From positions 85,206 to 149,205 of the forward strand of contig JBCBTD010000003.1 in NCBI GenBank assembly GCA_039818825.1: a DNA stretch of 64,000 nt, given 5' to 3'. The translations under genes were made by a program, and so were the position numbers. Numbering within the stretch: the first letter of the stretch is position 1; each line of letters begins with the position of its first letter. The notes beneath the pieces are model-generated. The model was not told where the DNA came from. It was given only the letters and a program-made list of their open reading frames with translations, and ran no database searches. Below are positions 7,284 to 16,491 of the stretch, one piece after another. The DNA comes from JBCBTD01 sp039818825. Lineage in GTDB: Bacteria; Pseudomonadota; Alphaproteobacteria; Geminicoccales; Geminicoccaceae.

Positions 7284-8768
7284 TCAGCGCTCGTAGTGAT
7301 CGCGGACCAGCCGGTCGACCAAACGCACGCCCCAACCCGTACCACCCTTGGTGCCGAGCGGCGGATCGCTGTCGACGAAACTCGTCGCCGCGATGTCGAG
7401 ATGCGCCCAGGGCGTGTCACCGACGAACGCTTCGAGAAACGCAGCCGCGACCGAAGAGCCCGCCTGCCCTGGTCGGCCGATGTTGCGCAGATCGGCCACG
7501 CCGCCTTCCAGTTGCTTCGCGTAGCCGCTGCCGAGCGGCATCCGCCAGACCGTTTCGCCGGTTGCCGCGCCAGCGGCGACGATCCGCTCCGCCAGCGCCT
7601 CGTCATTGGCGAAGAGACCCGCGTGCTCGTAACCGAGCGCCACGATGATGGCGCCGGTAAGGGTGGCGAAATCGATGATCGCGCCCGGCTCCACCGTCTG
7701 ACGGACGTGCCAGAGGACATCGGCGAGCACCAGCCGGCCTTCGGCGTCGGTGTTCAGGACCTCGATGGTCTTGCCGGACAAGGACGTCACCACGTCGCCC
7801 GGCCGCTGGGCGTTGGCAGCCGGCATGTTCTCGACCAGACCGATCGCGCCGACGACGTTGGCGGCGGCTTTGCGGCCGGCGAGCGCATGCATGGCACCGA
7901 GCACTGCGGCCGCCCCCGCCATGTCGCACTTCATGGTCTCCATGCTCTTCGCTGGCTTCAGCGACAGGCCGCCGCTGTCGAAGACGACGCCCTTGCCGAC
8001 CAGTGCCAACGGCGCCTCACCGGCGCCGCCACCCTGCCACCGCATCACCACGGTGTAGGGTGGCATGGCGCTGCCGCGGGCGACACCGAGCAGCGCGCCC
8101 ATGCCCAGCGCCGCCATTGCGTCTCGGTCGAGCACCTCGACGCTGACACCCAGTGCTTCCAGCTCCTGCGCCGCCTCGACGAACGCTGTCGTGTCCAAGC
8201 TGCTGGCAGGTCGGTTGACGAGGTCACGGGCGATGTGAACGCCGCCAACCAAAGCGGTCCGCGCCGCGCTCTCCGCGGCGGCCTCTGCTGCCGCCGACGT
8301 CAACACCACGGCGCTCGTCGTGGAACGGGTCGGCTCGGCTTTGCTTTTCATCGCGTCGAAGCGGTAGGTCCTGAGCATCACCCCCTCGGCGAGGCCGGCA
8401 GCCAGCGCCGCGGGCGTGAGCTTAGGTACGGCAAGGTCGGCGGCGACCGTCACGGTCTCCAGCTTCAGGCGGCTGGCGAGCCGCGCCACCGCCGCGCCGA
8501 GCTCCACTGCTTTGCCTGCATCGAGATCGTCGCCAGCACCAAGGACCACAACCCGGTCGAAGCCAGTGGTCGAGTCGGTCGGACACACGACGTCGACCGC
8601 TTGCCCGAAGTCGAGCGGCGGCGACGCCAAGTCCACGGCCCGGCGGATCAGCCCAGCCAAACTTTCGTCCAAGATGGCCGCGGTGCCCGTCAAGTCGCCA
8701 GACTTGTCCATCAATAGGACCAAGGTCCCGCTACCCGTCGCTCGCAAGCCCTCGAAGCGAACGTCCAT
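7284..8768 (-). CDS. pepA: Leucyl aminopeptidase (M17)
   Basis: Cytosolic, two-metal aminopeptidase that removes N-terminal residues from peptides. About 494 residues. The catalytic block NTDAEGRLVLAD and the metal/substrate residues in KGVVFDSGGLSLKP and CDMAGAAAVLGAM are intact, and the C-terminal PWAHLDIAATSF motif is present. Start taken as the ATG at 8766-8768; an in-frame ATG 15 codons upstream has a better GGGAGGTGAGG nearby and cannot be excluded. Divergent from lptF with about 95 bases between. Confidence 0.95.
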   Translation of the reverse strand: MDVRFEGLRATGSGTLVLLMDKSGDLTGTAAILDESLAGLIRRAVDLASPPLDFGQAVDVVCPTDSTTGFDRVVVLGAGDDLDAGKAVELGAAVARLASRLKLETVTVAADLAVPKLTPAALAAGLAEGVMLRTYRFDAMKSKAEPTRSTTSAVVLTSAAAEAAAESAARTALVGGVHIARDLVNRPASSLDTTAFVEAAQELEALGVSVEVLDRDAMAALGMGALLGVARGSAMPPYTVVMRWQGGGAGEAPLALVGKGVVFDSGGLSLKPAKSMETMKCDMAGAAAVLGAMHALAGRKAAANVVGAIGLVENMPAANAQRPGDVVTSLSGKTIEVLNTDAEGRLVLADVLWHVRQTVEPGAIIDFATLTGAIIVALGYEHAGLFANDEALAERIVAAGAATGETVWRMPLGSGYAKQLEGGVADLRNIGRPGQAGSSVAAAFLEAFVGDTPWAHLDIAATSFVDSDPPLGTKGGTGWGVRLVDRLVRDHYER

Positions 8769-8862
8769 CACCTGTGCCCCCAACGCCTCACCTCCCACAT
8801 GACTACGTCGCAACGCAGCCTCACAGGCTAGCCCGCCTGCTCGACTCCGCTAGACTACGACC

Positions 8863-9966
8863 ATGAACGTTCTGACCCGCTACATGCTACGCCAGCTGAT
8901 CATGCCGGCCCTGCTCGCGCTGGTTGCATTCGCTGGCGCCGTATGGCTTTCGCAGTCGTTGCGCTTCGTCGACCTCATCGTCAACAAAGGTTTGTCGATG
9001 GGTCGTTTCCTCTACCTCACGAGCCTGCTGGTTCCCTCGCTGGTGTTGGTCGTCCTGCCGTTCGCTGCATTCATCGGTGCACTCGCCGGCTACCTCAAAC
9101 TGCGCGGCGACAGCGAGATCAGCGTCTGCCGGGCGACCGGCCTGTCGGACATGCAGATCGCCCGCGGCGCCATCTGGCTCGGCATGGGCTTCGCGCTTGC
9201 CAGCTACACGGTCAGCCTGTGGTTGATGCCGGTGGCCTACCAGCAGTTCCGCGACCTTCGCCAGACGATCATGAGCGACTTTTCCGCGGTGTCGATCCAG
9301 GAGGGCGTGTTCACCCCGCTCAGCCCCGGCCTGACCGTGTTCGTCCGCGACGTCCTGGCCGACGGTGAACTCGCCAGCGTCATCGTTCACGACACGCGGG
9401 TACCGCCACGCGAAATCACGGTGATCGCCACGCGGGGTGAACTGGTGCAGAGCGGCAACGGTCCGGTGTTGCAGCTGCGCGACGGCAGCTATCAGGAGCG
9501 CACCCCGGCCGGTGGTCTCTCGCTGGTCTACTTCGACGACACGACGTTGGAGCTCACCAGCCGCAGCGGCACGCCTAGCGAGCGAATCGAGAAAACCCGC
9601 GAGATGTCGATCGGCGAGTTACTTTGGCCGGCAGAAGACGTAACCGATGCTCACCAGCGCAATTTGATGATTGCGGAGGGCCACGAGCGTTTGTCTTGGC
9701 CATTGCTGTCGCTGGCGCTGCCGCTCGTCGCCGCAGCAGCCACCCTACGCTACCAGGCGGTGCGGCAGAGTGGGCTGGCGGCATCGGCGGTGGCTTCGCT
9801 CGTCGCGGTTGGGCTGGTGGTCGGTTCGTTGACGGCGCTCAGCGTCGTGAAGGCCGATCTCCGCCTCGTCCCGATCCTGTACCTGATCCCGGGACTCACC
9901 GTGCTCATCGCTTCGACGGTGTTGGCGTCGGCGCCCAGCCGGGGTTCGCGGGTGGCGACGTCGTGA
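8863..9966 (+). CDS. lptF: LPS export ABC permease LptF
   Basis: Inner-membrane permease of the LptB2FG complex that extracts lipopolysaccharide and feeds the periplasmic bridge. 367 residues. The family pattern is clear: N-terminal MNVLTRYMLRQLI, three N-terminal spans, a periplasmic beta-jellyroll region (about residues 120-260, with the SGNGPVLQLRDGSYQE type strand repeats) and three C-terminal spans. Stop overlaps the GTG of lptG by four bases. pepA lies divergently upstream, as in many alphaproteobacteria. Confidence 0.93.
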   Translation: MNVLTRYMLRQLIMPALLALVAFAGAVWLSQSLRFVDLIVNKGLSMGRFLYLTSLLVPSLVLVVLPFAAFIGALAGYLKLRGDSEISVCRATGLSDMQIARGAIWLGMGFALASYTVSLWLMPVAYQQFRDLRQTIMSDFSAVSIQEGVFTPLSPGLTVFVRDVLADGELASVIVHDTRVPPREITVIATRGELVQSGNGPVLQLRDGSYQERTPAGGLSLVYFDDTTLELTSRSGTPSERIEKTREMSIGELLWPAEDVTDAHQRNLMIAEGHERLSWPLLSLALPLVAAAATLRYQAVRQSGLAASAVASLVAVGLVVGSLTALSVVKADLRLVPILYLIPGLTVLIASTVLASAPSRGSRVATS

Positions 9967-11087
9967 GCGCGGTCCGCCGGACGGGCGTCGGCGTCTGGTT
10001 CCCGGCGACACTGGTGGGCTACGTCGCTCGTGCTACCTGCGCCGGTATCGGCTGGGTCGCGCTCGGCTTCGTCACCCTCGCCTTCTGCATCGACCTGATC
10101 GAACAGCTGCGCAGCTTGAGCGATGCCGACGTGTCGATGTTGCACGCGTTCGAGCTCGCCGCTTGCCACGTACCGGCGCAATTGGATCGCATCTGGCCTT
10201 TCGCCGTGCTGTTCGGGTCCATGGTCGCGTTCTGGCGCCTCAACCGCGCCAACGAATTGGTCGTGGTCCGCGCCACCGGCGTCTCCGCCTGGCAGTTCCT
10301 GATGCCGGCGTCCGCCGTTGCGGCTCTGATCGGCGCCGTCGTCATCACCACGTTGAACCCGCTCGCGGCAGCACTCACCCAGCGCTACGAGCGGCTGCAG
10401 GCGTCGCTGACCGGCACCAACGAAGAAGTCCTGATCGTCTTCCCCCGCGGGATCTGGCTGCGGCAGGTCAATGCCGACGGCCAGCACATCGTCCATGCCA
10501 GCAACATGGAAGGTGAAGACCCGCTACAGCTCCAATCCGTCGTGGTGTTCCGCTACGATGCCGACGGCCGTTACCTCGACCGCCTCGACGCGCCGTCGGC
10601 GGCGCTGATCGACGGTACGTGGCGGCTGCAGGACGCGCGACTGTCGGACGGCTCCAGCCTGGAGCAACCCGTCGGGACCGTCGAGTTCACCACCGACATC
10701 GACCCGGCCCGGGTTCGTGACGGGTTCCGGGATCCGGCCACGCTCTCGTTCTGGGAGCTGCCGGACTACATCGCGCTCTTGGAGAGCCTGGGCTTCTCCG
10801 GCCGCGAGCACCGGGTCCACTTGCAGAGCCTCTTGGCGACGCCCGTGTTCTTCGCGGCCATGCTGTTGATCGGCGTGACCTTCACCTTGCGATTCGAACG
10901 ACGCGGCGGCCTGGGGCTGCTGCTGGTTGGCGGTCTGATCGGCGGATTCGCTTTCTTCATCGCGGTCGACGTCGTCAAAGCGCTCGGCGTGTCCGGCCAG
11001 CTCCCACCGGTGCTGGCCGCCTGGGCACCCACCGCGGTCGCGCTGACCCTCGGCAGCGCCGCGTTGTTCCAGCTGGAGGATGGCTGA
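9963..11087 (+). CDS. lptG: LPS export ABC permease LptG
   Basis: Partner permease of LptF in LptB2FG. 374 residues from the GTG at 9963, whose GTGA overlap with the lptF stop indicates coupled translation; an open frame runs far upstream inside lptF but is a shadow. Conserved features: VGYVAR first span, the FWRLNRANELVVVRATGVSAWQ coupling segment (cytoplasmic loop that contacts LptB), a periplasmic domain (about 90-270) with ALIDGTWRLQDARL, and three C-terminal spans. Ends in a TGATG overlap with lptD. Confidence 0.93.
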   Translation: MSAVRRTGVGVWFPATLVGYVARATCAGIGWVALGFVTLAFCIDLIEQLRSLSDADVSMLHAFELAACHVPAQLDRIWPFAVLFGSMVAFWRLNRANELVVVRATGVSAWQFLMPASAVAALIGAVVITTLNPLAAALTQRYERLQASLTGTNEEVLIVFPRGIWLRQVNADGQHIVHASNMEGEDPLQLQSVVVFRYDADGRYLDRLDAPSAALIDGTWRLQDARLSDGSSLEQPVGTVEFTTDIDPARVRDGFRDPATLSFWELPDYIALLESLGFSGREHRVHLQSLLATPVFFAAMLLIGVTFTLRFERRGGLGLLLVGGLIGGFAFFIAVDVVKALGVSGQLPPVLAAWAPTAVALTLGSAALFQLEDG

Positions 11088-13303
11088 TGCGCCGGCATCA
11101 CGTCCTTCGACCGCTGGTGCTGGCCGCGGCGGCCGCTGCCCTCTTGCACACCGCGCCGTGGACAGGGGCGAGCGCCCAGACCGCCGACGACGAACGCATT
11201 CTCCTAGAGGCGGAGAGCCTCGCCTACGACCAGACCGCCGACCTGATCACGGCCGAGGGCAGCGTCTACTTCTCGCGAGGGCTCACGACGTTGACCGCTG
11301 ACCAGGTGGTCTACGACCGACAAACCCGGCTGGTCACGGCTATCGGCAACGTCGTGTTGGTCGACGAGGAAGGCCAAACCTACTTCGCCGAGCGCCTGCA
11401 ACTCGACGACGCGATGGCCAAAGGCTTCGCCGAGAGCGTTGCCTCGCGCCTCGCCGATTCCTCGCTCATCGTCGCCAGCCGCGGCGACCGTGAGGACGAG
11501 AACCGGACGGTCTTCCGCGACGTCAGCTACACACCCTGCCAAGTCTGTGCCGAGGACGACGATCCGACCTGGAGGCTGGAAGCCGACACGGTGGTCCACG
11601 ACCAGGAGGATGAGACCGTACGCTACCAGAACGCCACGTTGCGCCTCGGCGACGTACCGGTCTTCTACACCCCCTACCTGCAACATCCGGACCCGCGGGT
11701 AGACCGGCAGTCCGGGTTCCTGACGCCGACGGCAGGCTACAACGACGACCTCGGCTTCGCAGTGGAGACCCCTTACTACGTGGTGCTGGCGCCGAACCGC
11801 GATCTGACGATCCGGCCGACGTTCCTGACCAACGAGCCGCCGGTCCTGGCTTTGGATTTCCGCGACCTCCAGACCTTCGGCGCCACGCGCGCGACCGTCA
11901 GCGGCACCTATGCGAGCTTCACCGATTCGGACACCGAGATTACCGACGACCGCTTCCGTGGCCACATCGACGCGGGCGGCCGCTACGTACTACCCCGTGG
12001 CTGGGTCACCGGCTTCGATCTCCGCGCGGCCAGCGACAAGTCCTATCTCCGCCGATACCGCATCACCGACGACAACGTGCTGAACAGCCGGCTGTTCGCG
12101 GAGCGCTACCGCAACGACAGCTTCGTCGACGTCTCGACGCTGGGGTTCCAGGGCTTGCGCACAACCGACGTTCAGCGCGAGATCCCGATCGCCCTGCCGC
12201 GGCTTTCCTCGTCCTTCTCCGGCCGCGTCGATGCGATCGGTGGGCGCTGGCGCCTGCGCCCGAACCTCCTCGGCCTCTACCGCAGCGATGGGGTGGACAG
12301 CGGGCGTGGCTCGATCGAAGCGGCCCTGGAAATCCCGAGGATCAGCCCCTATGGCGACGTGTTCAAGGCGGAAGTCAGTCTCCGCGGCGACCTCTACGTC
12401 ACCGACGGCGACGTTCAGACAGGCAGCCGCCAGGGGGGCACGCAGACCGAGGCACGCCTACTGCCTGCCGGCCTCTTGGAATGGCGCCGGCCCTATGCGC
12501 GGACGCCCATGGACCCCTTGGGCGTCACCTATACGATCGAACCGATCGCCAGCCTGTACCTCTCGCCGACGGGGCTGAACGACCCCAACATCCCCAACGA
12601 CGACAGCACGAGCTTCGAGTTCGACGAGACCAACCTGCTGCGCGCCAACCGCTTCACCGGCATCGATCTCTGGGACGAAGGCTCGCGGATCAACTACGGC
12701 CTGCGCACAGCGGCCAACGGCTTCGACCGCGATCTCTGGTCGGTGTTCGTCGGCCAGAGCTATCGGTTCTCGCAGACCGACTTCTTCGAAGACTTCAGCG
12801 GCTTGGAGAACGACGCCTCGGACGTGGTCGGCCGGGTCGCACTCAGCCCACACCCCTGGATCGACGTCGACTACAGGTTCCGCGTCGGCTCGGACTTCGG
12901 CAGCCTGCCGAAGAGCGATCTGCGCTTGGTCGGCGGTCCGCCGCGGGTCCGAGTCGCGCTTGGCCACCTGTTGCTCGACGAGGAGGAGAGCGGCACGACC
13001 ACGTTCGGCCGCCGTGAAGAGGGACGCGCAGCGATCAGCCTCCAACTGACGGACCGCTGGTCGGCAATCGCCGGCACCCGCCGCGACCTGGAAGGCGGCG
13101 AACCCATTTTCGAGACCTATGGCTTGGTCTACGAAGACGACTGCTTTCGGTTCGTGTTCGGTGTCGAGCGTGATTTCACCGACTCCGGCGATGCCAACGC
13201 GGGCACCACGGTCGCCTTCAGGGTGAGCCTGAAGAACCTGGGTGAGTTCGGCTTGGCCGACATCGGCCCTGCTTCCTTCGGGGCCAATGACGGCGACAGT
13301 TGA
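11087..13303 (+). CDS. lptD: LPS assembly outer-membrane protein LptD
   Basis: Outer-membrane beta-barrel that inserts LPS into the outer leaflet with LptE. 738 residues. Signal peptide 1 to about 31 (cleavage near GASAQT), LptA/OstA-like beta-jellyroll at about 38-160, then barrel. A CQVC pair at residues 151-154 and a late Cys in YEDDCFRFVFG could give the disulfides needed for maturation; the number and placement differ from E. coli. HPDPRVDRQSGFLTPTAGY is a strong family block at the start of the barrel. Start codon overlaps the lptG stop by one base. Confidence 0.94.
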   Translation: MRRHHVLRPLVLAAAAAALLHTAPWTGASAQTADDERILLEAESLAYDQTADLITAEGSVYFSRGLTTLTADQVVYDRQTRLVTAIGNVVLVDEEGQTYFAERLQLDDAMAKGFAESVASRLADSSLIVASRGDREDENRTVFRDVSYTPCQVCAEDDDPTWRLEADTVVHDQEDETVRYQNATLRLGDVPVFYTPYLQHPDPRVDRQSGFLTPTAGYNDDLGFAVETPYYVVLAPNRDLTIRPTFLTNEPPVLALDFRDLQTFGATRATVSGTYASFTDSDTEITDDRFRGHIDAGGRYVLPRGWVTGFDLRAASDKSYLRRYRITDDNVLNSRLFAERYRNDSFVDVSTLGFQGLRTTDVQREIPIALPRLSSSFSGRVDAIGGRWRLRPNLLGLYRSDGVDSGRGSIEAALEIPRISPYGDVFKAEVSLRGDLYVTDGDVQTGSRQGGTQTEARLLPAGLLEWRRPYARTPMDPLGVTYTIEPIASLYLSPTGLNDPNIPNDDSTSFEFDETNLLRANRFTGIDLWDEGSRINYGLRTAANGFDRDLWSVFVGQSYRFSQTDFFEDFSGLENDASDVVGRVALSPHPWIDVDYRFRVGSDFGSLPKSDLRLVGGPPRVRVALGHLLLDEEESGTTTFGRREEGRAAISLQLTDRWSAIAGTRRDLEGGEPIFETYGLVYEDDCFRFVFGVERDFTDSGDANAGTTVAFRVSLKNLGEFGLADIGPASFGANDGDS

Positions 13304-13328
13304 GCGACGAGGGATCAGGGAGAACCAG

Positions 13329-14573
13329 TTGCGCGGACCCGCACCCAACCGCCTGTGGCCGCTGCTCGCCATATTCCTGACACTCGTCTCCGCAGCGCCG
13401 GGTACCGCTTTCGCACAGGCGATCGTCGCAGTCGTGAACGACGGCCTCATCACCGATCTCGATGTCGAACAGCGGCTTCGGGTCGCGCTGATCGTCACCG
13501 ACCTGCCACGCACCGACGAGAACGCGGCGCGGTTGCGGCCGCAGGTCATCAGCGCGCTGATCGACGAAGAGCTGCAGCGCCAGGAAGCTGAGCGGTTGGG
13601 AATCGGTGTGCCGGAGGAAGAGATCGACGCCGCCATCGCCGAAATCGCGGCGAGTAGCGGCGTGTCTCAGGACGCGTTCCTCGCCCGCTTTCGTGCCGCC
13701 GGTGTTCGCGACGACACGCTTCGGCGCCAGCTCGAAGCCCAGATCGTCTGGGTCGAGGTGGCGCGGCGCCAACTTGCCGGCCGCGTGATCATCACCGAAG
13801 CGCAGGTCGACCAGGCGCTGCAACGGTTGAGCCGTGGCGAACGGCAGTTCCGAATCGCCGAGTTGGCGTTGCCGGTCTATGCGCCGGGCCAGGAGGAGCG
13901 GGTCGTCGCCGACGCCGGCCGCCTCCGTGAGGCGCTGCGCCGCGGCACGTCGTTCGCCGCCCTTGCCCGGCAATTCTCGGCTTCGGCGAGCGCCGAACGT
14001 GGTGGCGATCTCGGTTGGGTATCGGCTTCGGCGCTGCCGGCGGAGCTGGTCAGTATCCTGGAGACCCTTCCAGATGGTGGCGTGAGCGAGCCGATCGTCA
14101 CCCAACAGGCGGTGTTTTTGTTCCAGCGGCAAGGCGAACGCACGACCGGCGCCGGCGAGATGCGGGTCGATCTGCTGCTCGCCGATTTCGGCGAGGCGAC
14201 GACCTTCGGCGACGAGAATCTGGCCGCCTTCGTCGAGCGCGCCCGGGAGGAGGCACTGAGCTGCCCGGCGTTCGAGGCGCTGCTGGCCGAGCAGCCTGGG
14301 ATCGTGGTCGACGTCCAGAGCGACGTCGAACCGATCGGTCTCGACGAGCCGCTCGCCGGCACTGCGTTCAGCCAACCCATCGGCGTCGCTTCACGCCCGC
14401 TGGTCACCGACGAGGGTACCCTGGTGGTGATGGTCTGCCGGCGCGAGGGCGGCTTCGACGAGGAGCGCCGCCAGCAGGTGCGCGATCAGCTCAGAACCGA
14501 AGCGATCGAACGCTTGGCATCGCGTTACCTCCGCAACCTCCGCCAAGACGCGTTCATCGAAGTCCGCGCTTGA
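13329..14573 (+). CDS. surA: SurA-type periplasmic chaperone/peptidyl-prolyl isomerase
   Basis: Periplasmic chaperone for outer-membrane proteins, fitting its place after lptD. A SurA N-terminal domain (AQAIVAVVNDGLITDLDVEQRL onward) is followed by a single parvulin domain (about residues 165-270, with LARQFSASASAERGGDLGWV) and a divergent C-terminal part. I prefer the TTG at 13329: GGGAG lies about seven bases upstream and the resulting 30-residue N-terminus is a good signal peptide ending AFAQ. An in-frame ATG at 13287, inside the end of lptD, is the alternative. About 414 residues. In many relatives pdxA follows; here rsmA follows directly by a TTGA overlap. Confidence 0.9.
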   Translation: MRGPAPNRLWPLLAIFLTLVSAAPGTAFAQAIVAVVNDGLITDLDVEQRLRVALIVTDLPRTDENAARLRPQVISALIDEELQRQEAERLGIGVPEEEIDAAIAEIAASSGVSQDAFLARFRAAGVRDDTLRRQLEAQIVWVEVARRQLAGRVIITEAQVDQALQRLSRGERQFRIAELALPVYAPGQEERVVADAGRLREALRRGTSFAALARQFSASASAERGGDLGWVSASALPAELVSILETLPDGGVSEPIVTQQAVFLFQRQGERTTGAGEMRVDLLLADFGEATTFGDENLAAFVERAREEALSCPAFEALLAEQPGIVVDVQSDVEPIGLDEPLAGTAFSQPIGVASRPLVTDEGTLVVMVCRREGGFDEERRQQVRDQLRTEAIERLASRYLRNLRQDAFIEVRA

Positions 14574-15439
14574 CCGACCCGGCTCTGGACGACCTGCCAC
14601 CGGTCGCCGACGTCATCCGAACGGGTGGTCTCGCCGCCGACAAACGGCTCGGCCAGCACTTCCTGGTGGACCCGGCCATTCTCGACCGCATCGCTGCCGC
14701 CGCAGCCCCGCTGGGCGACGCCACCATCCTCGAGATCGGCCCAGGCCCAGGCGGCCTGACCCGCGCTCTGCTCCGCGCCGGCGCCAGTCAGCTCGTCGCG
14801 ATCGAACGCGACCGCCGCTGCGTCGAGCTGCTCCAGCCGTTGATCACCGCCGCCCAGGGCCGGCTCCGCGTCATCCAAGGCGACGCGCTGGCTCTCGATC
14901 GGCGATCACTGCTCGCCGGCCCGACCATCATCGTCGCGAACCTCCCCTACAACGTCGCCAGCGAGCTGATCGTCCGCTGGCTGCGAGAGCCGGCGGACCT
15001 CCGTCGTTTGGTGGTTCTGGTGCAGCGTGAGGTCGGTGCCCGGCTGGCCGCTGCTCCCAACACCGATGCCTACGGCCGCCTGAGCGTGCTCGCGCAATGG
15101 GCCGCCGCGGTCGACACGTGCTTCGATTTGCCGCCCGGCGCCTTCCGGCCGCCGCCGAAGGTCCACTCGCGCCTGGTGCGGCTGACGCCCTACACGACGC
15201 CGCCCCACCCGGCGCCGCTGACGGCGCTCGAGCGGATCACCGCCGCTGCCTTCGGCCAACGCCGTAAGATGCTGAAAACCAGCCTGAAAGCTGTGGTGCC
15301 CGACCCGTCGGCGCTGTGCGTCGCCATCGACATCGATCCCACGCGCCGCGCCGAGACCCTGACCATCGCCGAGTTTGCGAAGCTGGCACGGACCGAGCGA
15401 GCCATGGCCGCTTCCCGGAGCGGCGACGCGACGCCATAG
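14570..15439 (+). CDS. rsmA: 16S rRNA dimethyladenosine transferase RsmA (KsgA)
   Basis: Dimethylates A1518/A1519 of 16S rRNA using S-adenosylmethionine, a late 30S assembly checkpoint. 289 residues. Motifs: DKRLGQHFLVD near the N-terminus, SAM loop EIGPGPGGLTRALL, and the catalytic NLPYNV. The start is the TTG at 14570-14572, which overlaps the surA stop; no ATG or GTG nearby keeps the conserved N-terminus. A C-terminal helical domain with AAAFGQRRKMLKTSL is intact. Confidence 0.93.
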   Translation: MTDPALDDLPPVADVIRTGGLAADKRLGQHFLVDPAILDRIAAAAAPLGDATILEIGPGPGGLTRALLRAGASQLVAIERDRRCVELLQPLITAAQGRLRVIQGDALALDRRSLLAGPTIIVANLPYNVASELIVRWLREPADLRRLVVLVQREVGARLAAAPNTDAYGRLSVLAQWAAAVDTCFDLPPGAFRPPPKVHSRLVRLTPYTTPPHPAPLTALERITAAAFGQRRKMLKTSLKAVVPDPSALCVAIDIDPTRRAETLTIAEFAKLARTERAMAASRSGDATP

Positions 15440-15531
15440 GGAACGTGGAACCGGACGGAGACTGACGATGGAACATTCGTCGCGAAGCAAGCGGGTGATC
15501 ACAACCAGGCGACACTGCCTCAGGGTCACAC

Positions 15532-16449
15532 ATGGCTGACGAACACTGCCACGTCGCCATCGTCGGCGCCGGCCCGGCGGGTCTTTCCGCCGCACTGACC
15601 CTGGCCCGATCCCTGCAACCGACGATCGTGTTCAACTCCCGGCACTCCGCACGGAACACGGCATCGCCGGGCTTCGGCGGCCTCCTCGGCCGCGAGCTCG
15701 CGACCTCTGAGGACCTGCGCGGCATCGCCCTCGGTGAGATCGAGCGTTACGGCTCCGTCCGGTTCCACGAGAGCGACGTCGTGCGGATCGGGCGGGAAGC
15801 CACGGGCGGGTTCACCCTCGTCGCCGCCGACGGCGCTGCGGCGCGGGCCGAGCGTATCCTTCTAGCCTGCGGCATGGTCGACCTCATGCCGCCGATCCGC
15901 CGCCTCGACGACTTCTGGGGCACGAGTGTCATCAACTGCCCGTTCTGCCACGGCTTCGAGCTACACGGCCGTCCCTGGGGCGTGATCGTCAACCGCATAC
16001 AGATGCTCGACGTCGCGGCGGTCTACACCACCTGGACCGACGACTTGTTGCTTTTCGTCGCCCCGGACGTCCCACTCGACGCCGACCGCCAAGCGCAGCT
16101 CGAGGCGCAAGCCATCCGCACCGAGCGGCGCCCTGTTCGGGGTCTGGTCGGTGACGGCACGAACTTGCGGGGGATCGAGCTGGCCGACGGCGAGGTGATC
16201 GAGCGGCAAGCGCTGGTCCTCTGGCCGTTCCAGAAGCAGGCCGACGTCGTTGCGACGATGGGCGTGCCGCTGGACGAGCAAGGCTACGTGATCGTCGACG
16301 ACGGCTATCGCACGCAAAGGTCCGGCATCTATGCGGCCGGCGATCTGATCTACGCCGGCCACCAGAACGTCAACACCGCCATCCACATGGGTGCGCTGGC
16401 CGCCGCCGCCATGGTGCTGGACCGCTCGCTCGGAAGGGACGCGGACTAA
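15532..16449 (+). CDS. FAD-dependent thioredoxin-reductase-like oxidoreductase lacking the usual NAD(P)H motif
   Basis: Cytoplasmic flavoprotein of the low-molecular-weight thioredoxin reductase fold, about 305 residues. FAD motif VGAGPAG at 11-17, redox-active CPFC at 136-139 in INCPFCHGFELHG, and the C-terminal FAD contact IYAAGDL are all intact. In true TrxR the segment right after CxxC carries GxGxxA for NADPH; here it reads RPWGVIVNRIQMLDVAA, with no glycine-rich loop. That leaves the electron donor open: ferredoxin, a thiol partner or a disulfide-forming oxidase role (as in GliT/HlmI-like proteins) are possible. Stands alone, same strand as rsmA, with about 90 bases of leader. No thioredoxin gene is near. 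Confidence 0.75.
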   Translation: MADEHCHVAIVGAGPAGLSAALTLARSLQPTIVFNSRHSARNTASPGFGGLLGRELATSEDLRGIALGEIERYGSVRFHESDVVRIGREATGGFTLVAADGAAARAERILLACGMVDLMPPIRRLDDFWGTSVINCPFCHGFELHGRPWGVIVNRIQMLDVAAVYTTWTDDLLLFVAPDVPLDADRQAQLEAQAIRTERRPVRGLVGDGTNLRGIELADGEVIERQALVLWPFQKQADVVATMGVPLDEQGYVIVDDGYRTQRSGIYAAGDLIYAGHQNVNTAIHMGALAAAAMVLDRSLGRDAD

Positions 16450-16491
16450 CCGAGGACCGCCTGCCGGCCACCGCGGTTGATCCGCGTTGTG

